DNA of 64,000 nucleotides from assembly GCF_022631375.1 (NCBI RefSeq), contig NZ_JALBGC010000002.1:744001-808000 (forward strand), read 5' to 3'. Below the pieces are notes generated by a model. The model did not search any database, was not told the origin of the DNA, and was given only the letters and a program-made list of their open reading frames with translations. This document shows positions 23,468-30,736 of this stretch, piece after piece (the stretch's first letter is position 1; each line of letters begins with the position of its first letter). Origin of the DNA: Hymenobacter cyanobacteriorum. GTDB taxonomy: Bacteria > Bacteroidota > Bacteroidia > Cytophagales > Hymenobacteraceae. A program made the translations under genes and the position numbers.

Positions 23468-25462
23468 ATGAATAAGACGTATTGCCCCAGCCTCACCGAA
23501 TACAAGCGCCGCGTATCGCGCGTGGTCAACATTGGCGGCTTGCCAATGGGCGGCGACTACCCCATCCGCGTGCAGAGCATGACCACCGTGGATACGATGG
23601 ACACGCTGGGCTCGGTGGAGCAAACGCTGCGCATGGTGGAGGCCGGCTGTGAGTACGTGCGCATCACCGCGCCCAGCATGAAGGAGGCCCAGAACCTGCT
23701 GGAAATCAAGAAGGAACTGCGCAAGCGCGGCTGCAACGTGCCGCTCATCGCCGACATTCACTTCACGCCCAACGCCGCCGAGCTGGCCGCCCGCATCGTG
23801 GAAAAAGTGCGCGTGAACCCCGGCAACTACGCCGACAAAAAGAAATTCGAGGAAATTGAATACACCGACGCCACCTACGCGGCCGAGGTGGAGCGCATCC
23901 GCGAGCGGTTCCGGCCGCTGGTGCAGATTTGCAAGCAGCACGGCACGGCCATGCGCATCGGCACCAACCACGGCTCGCTGAGCGACCGCATTCTGAGCCG
24001 CTACGGCGACACGCCGCTGGGCATGGTGGAGTCGGCGCTGGAGTTCCTGCGCCTCTGCGAGGAAGAAAACTATTACGACGTGGTGCTGAGCATGAAAGCC
24101 AGCAACACCCAGGTAATGGTGCAGGCCTACCGGCTGCTGGTGCAGAAGCTCGACGAGGAAGGCCTGCAGCCTTACCCGCTGCACCTGGGCGTGACCGAAG
24201 CTGGCGAGGCCGAAGACGGCCGCATCAAGAGCGCCGTGGGCATCGGCACGCTGCTGGAGGATGGCCTCGGCGACACCGTGCGCGTGAGCCTGACCGAAGC
24301 CCCCGAAGCCGAGGCCCCGGTGGCCCGCATGCTGATTGACCGCTACACGGGGCGCACCGCCACGGCCCGGCCTATCAAGCCGCTGGTGGGCGAGGAGCCG
24401 ATAAACCCGTTCCAGTATTTCCGCCGCCACACCCACGAGGTAGCCAACTTTGGAGGCCAGAACGTGCCGCGCGTGGTGGCTGATTTGTCGCGCCTGCCGC
24501 GTCTGGAGTACGGCGACCTGCGCGCCGCCGGCCACCTGTATTCACCCTTTCTGGACAAGTTTCAGATGGGCGACCTCGGGGCCGACTACATCTACACCGG
24601 CGAGCGGCCCGTGCCCTACATGCTGCCCAACGGTTTGAGGGAAATCGTCACCTTCACGGCCTGGCGCGACGCCGGCCGCCGCCCCGAGCACTACCCACTG
24701 ATGACGCCTGACGCCTACCTGGCCACCACGCCCGCGCAGCGCCACCCGCAAATCAATTTCCTGCTGGCCGACCTAGACGCCCTGACTTCGGAGCTGCTGC
24801 AGCACCTGCGCGTCGACCAGACGGTGGTGCTCACCCTCGAAACCACCAACACCCACGCCATGCCGGAGCTGCGGCGGGCCTTTTTCGAACTGATAAACGC
24901 TGGCGTGACCTGCCCGGTGGTAGTGCGCCGCTGCTACACCGTGGAGAACCCCGCCCAAACCCAGCTCGATGCCGCCACCGACGTGGGCGGCCTGCTCATC
25001 GACGGCCTCGGCGACGGCATTTCGCTGTGCACTGATGCGCTGCCCATGCAGGAGCAAGAGGATTGGCTGCGGGATATTGATGTCCTGAATCAACTCGCGT
25101 TTGGCATCCTGCAGGCGGCGCGCACCCGCATGAGCAAAACCGAATACATCAGCTGCCCCAGCTGCGGCCGCACCCTGTTCGACCTGCAGGAAACCACCGC
25201 CATGATTCGCAAGCGCACCGACCACCTCAAGGGCATTAAAATCGGCATCATGGGCTGCATCGTGAACGGCCCCGGCGAAATGGCCGATGCCGACTACGGC
25301 TATGTGGGCGTCGGCAAAGGCAAAATTTCCCTCTACCGCGGCCAGGAAGTCATCAAGAAATCCGTGCCCGAAGAAGCCGCCGTGGATGAACTCATCGAGC
25401 TCATGCGCGAGGATGGCCGCTGGATTGAGAAGGAAGTGCTGGGCGAGCCGGTGGGAGCTTAG
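23468..25462 (+). CDS. ispG: (E)-4-hydroxy-3-methylbut-2-enyl-diphosphate synthase, long (Bacteroidota/Chlamydia) form
   Basis: The 664-aa product is the three-domain IspG/GcpE, about 290 aa longer than the E. coli type because of an extra TIM-barrel-like domain between the catalytic barrel and the Fe-S domain. N-terminal motifs are MGGDYPIRVQSMTTVDT and ADIHFTPNAAELAAR. The C-terminal cluster ligands are CPSC (C563, C566) and GCIVNGPGE (C597). It makes HMBPP from MEcPP in the non-mevalonate isoprenoid pathway. ATG 23468 fits the family start (MNKTYCPSLTEYKRR). Its 4Fe-4S cluster may depend on carriers such as the mrp/NFU pair in this window. Confidence 0.97.
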   Translation: MNKTYCPSLTEYKRRVSRVVNIGGLPMGGDYPIRVQSMTTVDTMDTLGSVEQTLRMVEAGCEYVRITAPSMKEAQNLLEIKKELRKRGCNVPLIADIHFTPNAAELAARIVEKVRVNPGNYADKKKFEEIEYTDATYAAEVERIRERFRPLVQICKQHGTAMRIGTNHGSLSDRILSRYGDTPLGMVESALEFLRLCEEENYYDVVLSMKASNTQVMVQAYRLLVQKLDEEGLQPYPLHLGVTEAGEAEDGRIKSAVGIGTLLEDGLGDTVRVSLTEAPEAEAPVARMLIDRYTGRTATARPIKPLVGEEPINPFQYFRRHTHEVANFGGQNVPRVVADLSRLPRLEYGDLRAAGHLYSPFLDKFQMGDLGADYIYTGERPVPYMLPNGLREIVTFTAWRDAGRRPEHYPLMTPDAYLATTPAQRHPQINFLLADLDALTSELLQHLRVDQTVVLTLETTNTHAMPELRRAFFELINAGVTCPVVVRRCYTVENPAQTQLDAATDVGGLLIDGLGDGISLCTDALPMQEQEDWLRDIDVLNQLAFGILQAARTRMSKTEYISCPSCGRTLFDLQETTAMIRKRTDHLKGIKIGIMGCIVNGPGEMADADYGYVGVGKGKISLYRGQEVIKKSVPEEAAVDELIELMREDGRWIEKEVLGEPVGA

Positions 25463-25482
25463 TTTCTGCTTATTCCTTCGAG

Positions 25483-25761
25483 ATGCTTGATTTCAGTTTT
25501 ATCGACGACGAGCAGCCAGCGCACCGCCGAGAATTAAGTTATGCGGGCGGTATTGAATACGAAGAATTTGAAAAAGCTCGAGAATTAAAACTTGTTGAAA
25601 ATCACCTTGATTATTACGGGAAATTTCGTTGGTCAAGTCAACAGGTAAAGCAGAAAAGAGTAGCATTAACGCCAGCTATTTCAGCCGTGATTCCAAATTT
25701 AGCCACGATTATTAAGCAAGCTTTTACCGGGAATTATGGCTTGGTTGCTTACGGCGATTAA
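25483..25761 (+). CDS. Small low-GC orphan protein, 92 aa
   Basis: Starts at ATG 25483, 20 nt after the ispG stop, and could be transcribed with it. Codon use is clearly AT-richer (about 42% GC by eye) than its neighbours. The protein is soluble and charged: acidic start (MLDFSFIDDEQPAHR), a YEEFEKARELKLVENHLDYYG helix region, and a C-terminal IPNLATIIKQAF amphipathic helix. No family recognised. Size and composition resemble small immunity or antitoxin-type accessory proteins, but there is no toxin-like neighbour, so this is only a guess. Confidence 0.6.
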   Translation: MLDFSFIDDEQPAHRRELSYAGGIEYEEFEKARELKLVENHLDYYGKFRWSSQQVKQKRVALTPAISAVIPNLATIIKQAFTGNYGLVAYGD

Positions 25762-25778
25762 TGCCGGAAGGAGAATCA

Positions 25779-26252
25779 TTATTTACACTTCTCCTTCCGC
25801 CGCGTGTCGATAATGTGCGCGATTTTCCAGCCGTCAGCCAGCTTCACCAGCTGGAATGAATCGTAGCCGCAGTGGCTGAATTTGCTGCCCAGATAGAACT
25901 CGTAGGGCGCCCACACGCTGGCCAGGTTGGCGTCGATGAGAACCCGCTCGAACGTCACCCGCTCGTCCCACACGGCAGGGTGGGGCGTGCCAACGGCTTT
26001 CAGGAAGCCGTTGATGGATTCGATTTCCAGCGTGGGCGGCTGGCCGGGCTTGCCGCCGAAACCATGGAATACGGCTGCCGGGGCCAGTGTGCGGCGCACG
26101 GCGGTGCTGTCGCCGCGCCGCATGCCGTCGAAAAACGCGGTGACGGTTTGCTGCACGGCTTCCGCTTCAGAAGCTGCTTTTTGAGCCTTGGCGACGGGAA
26201 CGGCGGTGGCCAGCAAGCCGACGAACAGGAGGGAAGTAGCGGATTTATTCAT
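25779..26252 (-). CDS. Secreted NTF2/SnoaL-like protein
   Basis: The 157-aa product has a signal peptide (LLFVGLLATAVPVAKA) and an NTF2-like cone fold: AVQQTVTAFFDGMRRGD helix (about 32-48), VFHGFGG, and the C-terminal beta strands FQLVKLADGWKIAHIIDTR. NTF2-like proteins bind small ligands or act as simple isomerases or hydrolases; none can be assigned here. It is isolated and convergent with the 92-aa orphan, 17 nt between stops. Confidence 0.85.
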   Translation of the reverse strand: MNKSATSLLFVGLLATAVPVAKAQKAASEAEAVQQTVTAFFDGMRRGDSTAVRRTLAPAAVFHGFGGKPGQPPTLEIESINGFLKAVGTPHPAVWDERVTFERVLIDANLASVWAPYEFYLGSKFSHCGYDSFQLVKLADGWKIAHIIDTRRKEKCK

Positions 26253-26324
26253 TGGGGGAGCATTGGGATGACTAAAGGCACGACGCCAAAGCGCAGGTTG
26301 CGCAGCCGGCAGCGGAGGCGAATG

Positions 26325-26332
26325 TAGCTTTG
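26325..26332 (+). promoter_or_regulatory. -7 box TAGCTTTG very close to the PhyH start
   Basis: Exact TAnnTTTG, 7 nt before ATG 26340, implying a leader of about 5 nt. Confidence 0.55.
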
Positions 26333-26339
26333 CGGGCGT

Positions 26340-27068
26340 ATGGAAACAGCCGTTCTAAGTGGCCCGGTGGCCGCGCAATTTGCCGATGAAGGATTTGCCG
26401 TGCTGCCGGATTTCTACGCACCCGCCGAAATAGCTGCGTTGTTGCGCGCCGTAGAAAGCGCGGCGGGCAGCGGCCCCAATTTTCGGCGCAGCCAGGAGGT
26501 GTTTGCCATTCGGGAGCTGCTGAAGGAAATACCGGCTCTGTGGGCGCTGCTGGATACGGCTGCCTTGCGCCAGCTGCTGGCCGGGTTGTTTCCGGAAGGT
26601 TGTCAGCTGGTGAAAGCCATTTATTTCGATAAACCCGCCGGCTCGAACTGGCTGGTGGCCTGGCACCAGGACCTGATGATAAACGTGGACCAGCGCGCCG
26701 ACTTGCCCGGTTTCGGCCCCTGGACCAGCAAGGCCGAAGGCGTGTCGGTGCAGCCGCCCGTGGCGGTGCTGGAAAACGTGCTGACCCTGCGCATTCACCT
26801 CGACGACTGCGATGCCACGAACGGCGCGCTAAAAGTGGTACCCGGCTCGCACCGGCACGGCGTGGTGCCGGCCGCTGCCATTGCTGGCTACACGCCGCAG
26901 GCCACCGTCTGCGCCGTGCCCGCGGGTGGGGCCATGCTGATGAAGCCGCTGCTCCTGCACGCCTCCAATCGCAGCACCAGCGCCCGTCCGCGCCGGGTGA
27001 TGCACCTGGAATTTGCTTCCGTGGATTTGCCGGCCGGCCTGGCCTGGCGCGAGCGGCGCAAAGTGTAG
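26340..27068 (+). CDS. Phytanoyl-CoA dioxygenase (PhyH)-family Fe(II)/2-oxoglutarate enzyme
   Basis: The 242-aa protein starts FADEGFAVLPDFYAPAEI. Iron ligands are HxD in VAWHQDLMINV (about residues 109-111) and the distal His in KPLLLHASNRS (about 205), with an Arg-containing SARPRRVMHLEF segment for 2-oxoglutarate. GALKVVPGSHRHG is the usual PhyH loop. It hydroxylates an unknown small molecule. Single gene; the promoter box is nearly on the start codon. Confidence 0.9.
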   Translation: METAVLSGPVAAQFADEGFAVLPDFYAPAEIAALLRAVESAAGSGPNFRRSQEVFAIRELLKEIPALWALLDTAALRQLLAGLFPEGCQLVKAIYFDKPAGSNWLVAWHQDLMINVDQRADLPGFGPWTSKAEGVSVQPPVAVLENVLTLRIHLDDCDATNGALKVVPGSHRHGVVPAAAIAGYTPQATVCAVPAGGAMLMKPLLLHASNRSTSARPRRVMHLEFASVDLPAGLAWRERRKV

Positions 27069-27215
27069 CGCATGTGCCGCACCAAGTGGCGCTGCCCAAT
27101 GCATTTCAATTATGCGCCGCCGCCTTGCAGAGGCTAAAGCATGTAATGCAGGCCTAATTGTAAATCTTTCTGGCGCGCCAGGTGTTACTTTAGCTACTCC
27201 CAAATCTGCTTTGAT

Positions 27216-27404
27216 ATGAACGGCAAGAACCTCTTCAATTTCGGCCCGGTCCTCGGCTATTACTTCCGGAAAAACGACCCCAGCCGCAAAACCAACTTCA
27301 ACCTGAAGACCATGCACTTCATCAATAAGCTGAGCTTGGCGATGTTCCTGATTTGCCTGGTCGTGATGTTCGTGCGCTACGTGCTGCCCGCCCTGACACA
27401 CTAA
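27216..27404 (+). CDS. Small membrane protein, DUF6728-like
   Basis: 62 aa: MNGKNLFNFGPVLGYYFR, a polar KNDPSRKTNFNLKTMHF part, then one membrane helix (about 40-58, LAMFLICLVVMFVRYVL). The GYYFRKND-RKTNFNL pattern is, as I recall, that of the Cytophagales DUF6728 family. It overlaps the next gene by one base (TAATG), so the two are translationally coupled. Function unknown. Confidence 0.75.
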   Translation: MNGKNLFNFGPVLGYYFRKNDPSRKTNFNLKTMHFINKLSLAMFLICLVVMFVRYVLPALTH

Positions 27405-27754
27405 TGAACATCGAGGATTTTCGTGATTATTGCCTGCTGAAAGCCGGCGTGACCGAAGAAACGCCCTTCGGTCCCGAAACGCTGGTGTTCAAAGTCGGCG
27501 GCAAAGTCTTCGCCCTCACCGATATCGACACCTTCGGCAGCATCAACCTGAAGTGCGACCCCGAGCGTGCCGAAGAACTGCGCGAGGCGCACGACTACGT
27601 GCTGCCCGGCTACCACATGAACAAGAAGCACTGGAACACGGTGCTCATCGGCACGGGCATCCCCGGCGGCCAGCTACGCGAGTTGATTGACCATTCGTAT
27701 GAGTTAGTGCGGGCCTCGCTGCCGAAAGCCGTGAAAGCGACGTTAGAACTGTAG
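27404..27754 (+). CDS. MmcQ/YjbR-family protein
   Basis: A 116-aa YjbR-fold protein: MNIEDFRDYCLLKAGVTE start, TPFGPETLVFKVGGKVFAL, NLKCDPERAEELRE, then PGYHMNKKHWNTVL and a C-terminal IDHSYELVRASLPK helix. The fold is double-wing DNA-binding-like, but the function is not settled. ATG 27404 overlaps the stop of the DUF6728-like gene. Its TAG stop lies inside the left arm of a family B inverted repeat. Confidence 0.9.
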   Translation: MNIEDFRDYCLLKAGVTEETPFGPETLVFKVGGKVFALTDIDTFGSINLKCDPERAEELREAHDYVLPGYHMNKKHWNTVLIGTGIPGGQLRELIDHSYELVRASLPKAVKATLEL

Positions 27755-27847
27755 AGATGCGATACTTCGCGTCTCGGCAGTTGCGCCGTTCGGGTTAGGT
27801 TCAGGAGTTGTCCTTCAACGACGAGACGCGAAGTGTCGCGTCTCTAC
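27751..27847. repeat. Inverted repeat, family B copy 1
   Basis: 25-nt near-perfect arms (27751-27775, 27823-27847), core TAGAGATGCGATACTTCGCG against CGCGAAGTGTCGCGTCTCTA, with a 47-nt loop. Contains the stop codon of the YjbR gene. A second copy is at 62977-63076. Confidence 0.85.
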
Positions 27848-27852
27848 CTCAA

Positions 27853-27889
27853 TAAAAAAGCCCCGCAGGATATCCGACGGGGCTTTTTT
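27853..27889. terminator. Bidirectional terminator
   Basis: AAAAAAGCCCCG and CGGGGCTTTTTT flank a short loop, between the YjbR gene and the convergent M14 peptidase gene. Confidence 0.85.
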
Positions 27890-27903
27890 ATGTAATAGTA
27901 AGC

Positions 27904-30516
27904 CTATTGCCCGACCAGAAAAACGGCGTTGCCAAACATCAGCTTCCCGCTTTGCCAGAAAGCGCGGAATAGCGGGTTATCACCCAGATACACCACCGAG
28001 CCGCGGCCCAAATCCTGGGTGCCGACGACGAAGGTGTCGCTGAGCTCCTTGCGGGCCTTGGCGCCGATGAAGCCCGCCGAGTAGCTGTCTTTTTTGATGA
28101 CACCCACGTTCCAGCCGCCTTTGCCCAGGAAGCTGTAGTTGAGCGGGTTGCGTACCAGGGCGAAGTAGGTGTTGCCGTAGCCGAAGGCCAGTGGGTGGGA
28201 GTTGTCGAGCTGCACGCGGTAGATGCTGCCCTGCACGGCGTCTTCGGCTTCCTCGCGCTCGGCGTCGCCGTAGCGGCGCAGCAGGCGGTAGGGGTTGGCC
28301 TTCAACTCCTTTTTAATGGCGGTGGAATCGGTGGTTTTGGGCTTGAGCAGGAAGTCTTTTTTGCCGGACAGGAATTTGGCCGCGCCTTCGAGGGCGATGA
28401 GGCGGCCGCCGTCGCGCACCCAGGCTTTGAGGCTTTCCAGGTTGCGGTCATTGTATACGTCACCGTAACCCCCGTTGGGCAGGATGAGCACGTCGTATTT
28501 GTTTAGCGAAACGCGGCTGAGGTAGTCGGTGCCGAGCACCGTGAGCGGGTAGCCGAGTTGCTGCTCGAAGAAGTGCCACACCTCGCCAAATGCGGTAGGG
28601 TCCACGCCCGGGCCGGCTACTACGGCCACGTTCGGCTGCTTCACGAAGTGCACCGAGCTGGAGCCCAAATCGCGCCCCGAAGTCGAGAAGCCCGATTTTA
28701 CGGCCATGACGGTGGTGCCGGCCGAGTCGGCCTGGGCGCGCACGAGTTGGTCGAACCGCGCGCCGAGGCCCTCGTTGCCGGTGCGGGTGATGATGAGCGT
28801 GCCGGGCGCGTACTGCTGGCCTTCCGACTCGAAGGCCTTTTCGGCGTAGCGCACTTTCACTTTCTGTTGCAGCAGGCGGCTGAGGAAGCGCACGTCCTGC
28901 AGGCTGTTCCAACGGGCGAGGTAGGCGTAGGGGCGGTCGGCCGTAGCGGCGCTGCCCTTCACGCTGGCCGTGGCGGGCGCGCCGGCGGAGGCGTCGAGGC
29001 GGCTGGCTACGGCGTAAGATTTCAGGCCGAAAGCGTAGGGCAGGGCCCAGGACGTAATGTCGTAGGTGAGCGAGTCTTCAAGCTGCGCCTTGGGTTCGAA
29101 CAGTACCTTCACCAGCGTCGATTTGGGCTGGTACATGCTGATTACCACGTCGCGGGGCTCAACGGTGACGTCGCCGGTTTTTCCGGTGGTGTAGTTGAAA
29201 CCTCTGGTTTTGACGCGCTTGGGGGCGTAGCCGTAGCGAATCTGGTTGCGGTCGAGATACTGCGTGAAGGCACGGAGCTGGCCGGGGTCATTTCCTGCCG
29301 CCATCACGTAGCTTTTGTATTCGCCCTGGGGCTTGCTGGCGGCGTTGGCGAAGTAGCTCTGGAACTCGCGCACCAGGTCATCGTGCCGCTCGGCAGTGGC
29401 CTGAATGGTGGCGCGGCTGGCGGCGTGGTGGTGCGCAATGCGCTGGGTGAGCGTCAGGGTGTCGCCATCGAGGCGAGCGTAGGCCAGGCCGCCGGCGGGG
29501 CCGCCGCCCTGCTCATACGTCATGCCAATGGCGCCGTTGAAGCTCGGCCAGGTGTCGCCATAGGTGGGCGCGTAGAGGTCGAAGATTTCGCGGGTGAAAT
29601 ACAGCCAGTTGTTCTTATCGAAGGCCACCTTGTTGTAGTCGCCCAGCACGCCCTGGAACTTACGCTGCCAAGCCGTGAGGTCGGCGTGATAGGGCTTGGC
29701 GGCGGGCGAGAAGTAGTAGGTGTTGTTGGGGCCCATCTCGTGAAAGTCGGCGTGCACTTCGGGCAGCCACTGGTTGTAGAGGGCGATGCGCTGCTTGGTT
29801 TCCTGCTGGGTTTGCCAAGCCCAGTCGCGGTTCAGGTCGAAATAATAGTGGTTGAAGCGGCCACCGGGCCAGGGCTCGTGGTGTTCCCAGGAATCGGGGC
29901 CGGCGTTCACCGACTGGTTGCGCACGCGGTTGTACCAGTTCACGTACCGGTCGTGGCCGTCGGGGTTGATGCAGGGGTCGACAATGACGACGGTGTTTTT
30001 CAGCCAGTCCTGCATCTGCTGGTCCTGGGGGTTGGCCAGGTCGTAGAGCACCTGCATTACGGCTTCGGAACTCACGGCCTCGTTGCCGTGCACGTTGTAG
30101 CTTAGCCAGCACACGCCGGGCAGCTGGCGCTGGGCGCTGCCGCTTTCGAGGCCGGCCAGGCGCAGGTTGTTGTGGCGCACCTCTTCGAGGCGGCCGAAGG
30201 TTTCGGTGCTGGCCACCTGCACTACTTCGAGCGGGCGCTTCTCATAGGTGCTGCCGTAGCGCACCAGCTTCATGCGGCCGGGCGAGTGAGCCGTGATGTG
30301 GGCCACGTAGCGTAGCAGCTCGGCGTGGGGCGTAAACTGCGCGCCCAACTTGTAGCCCAGGAATTGCTCGGGCGTAAGCAGAGGGCCGGCCGCATCGGTG
30401 GTTTGGGCACGAGAAGGTAGACTGAATGCGATGGCGCTAAGCAAAACCATCGCCCGCCAGTAGCATTGTGCGCGAGAAAGTAGCAGGTTCAGTGAGTAAG
30501 AATTTTGTCGAGACAT
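27904..30516 (-). CDS. Secreted M14-family zinc carboxypeptidase
   Basis: The 870-aa protein has a long n-region signal peptide (AMVLLSAIAFSLPSRAQ). The M14 domain covers about residues 45-400: SYNVHGNEAVSSEA holds the HxxE zinc ligands, DPCINPDGHDRY the substrate Asn/Arg region, and HADFHEMGPNN a later His. The Glu in the usual catalytic place is not obvious by eye. The C-terminal half includes a GATase/DUF4350-like Rossmann region (YDVLILPNGGYGD near 690). Such large Bacteroidota M14 proteins degrade external peptides. Monocistronic; terminator at 27853. Confidence 0.88.
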   Translation of the reverse strand: MSRQNSYSLNLLLSRAQCYWRAMVLLSAIAFSLPSRAQTTDAAGPLLTPEQFLGYKLGAQFTPHAELLRYVAHITAHSPGRMKLVRYGSTYEKRPLEVVQVASTETFGRLEEVRHNNLRLAGLESGSAQRQLPGVCWLSYNVHGNEAVSSEAVMQVLYDLANPQDQQMQDWLKNTVVIVDPCINPDGHDRYVNWYNRVRNQSVNAGPDSWEHHEPWPGGRFNHYYFDLNRDWAWQTQQETKQRIALYNQWLPEVHADFHEMGPNNTYYFSPAAKPYHADLTAWQRKFQGVLGDYNKVAFDKNNWLYFTREIFDLYAPTYGDTWPSFNGAIGMTYEQGGGPAGGLAYARLDGDTLTLTQRIAHHHAASRATIQATAERHDDLVREFQSYFANAASKPQGEYKSYVMAAGNDPGQLRAFTQYLDRNQIRYGYAPKRVKTRGFNYTTGKTGDVTVEPRDVVISMYQPKSTLVKVLFEPKAQLEDSLTYDITSWALPYAFGLKSYAVASRLDASAGAPATASVKGSAATADRPYAYLARWNSLQDVRFLSRLLQQKVKVRYAEKAFESEGQQYAPGTLIITRTGNEGLGARFDQLVRAQADSAGTTVMAVKSGFSTSGRDLGSSSVHFVKQPNVAVVAGPGVDPTAFGEVWHFFEQQLGYPLTVLGTDYLSRVSLNKYDVLILPNGGYGDVYNDRNLESLKAWVRDGGRLIALEGAAKFLSGKKDFLLKPKTTDSTAIKKELKANPYRLLRRYGDAEREEAEDAVQGSIYRVQLDNSHPLAFGYGNTYFALVRNPLNYSFLGKGGWNVGVIKKDSYSAGFIGAKARKELSDTFVVGTQDLGRGSVVYLGDNPLFRAFWQSGKLMFGNAVFLVGQ

Positions 30517-30591
30517 TGGTAATCAAAATGTGATTTTGTGCGCACAAGGTAGGACACAAATGTTAGGCTTTTTCTGGATTAGTTTACCAAC

Positions 30592-30625
30592 AAAAAGGCC
30601 CGCTGCGGTTACAGCGGGCCTTTTT
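30592..30625 (-). terminator. Terminator of leuS
   Basis: Perfect 14-bp stem AAAAAGGCCCGCTG with a 6-nt loop. A family A repeat lies between it and the leuS stop. Confidence 0.85.
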
Positions 30626-30643
30626 ATTAAGTCAATGAGGCAA

Positions 30644-30729
30644 GTCATGCAGAGCGCAGCGAAGCATCTCGCTTGTGGTAGTAATCATTTACTATTGCAC
30701 GCGAGATGCTTCGCTGCGCTCTGCATGAC
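30644..30729. repeat. REPIN-like inverted repeat, family A copy 3
   Basis: Perfect 29-nt arms (30644-30672, 30701-30729). Arm variant CATGCAGAGCGCAGCGAAGC; its loop start is shared with copy 5. Confidence 0.92.
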
Positions 30730-30736
30730 GTTCTGA

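Noticed and set aside
28558..30105. 515-codon open frame opposite the M14 peptidase
   Set aside because: Val/Gly/His-rich shadow without motifs; the minus-strand frame has signal peptide and zinc ligands.
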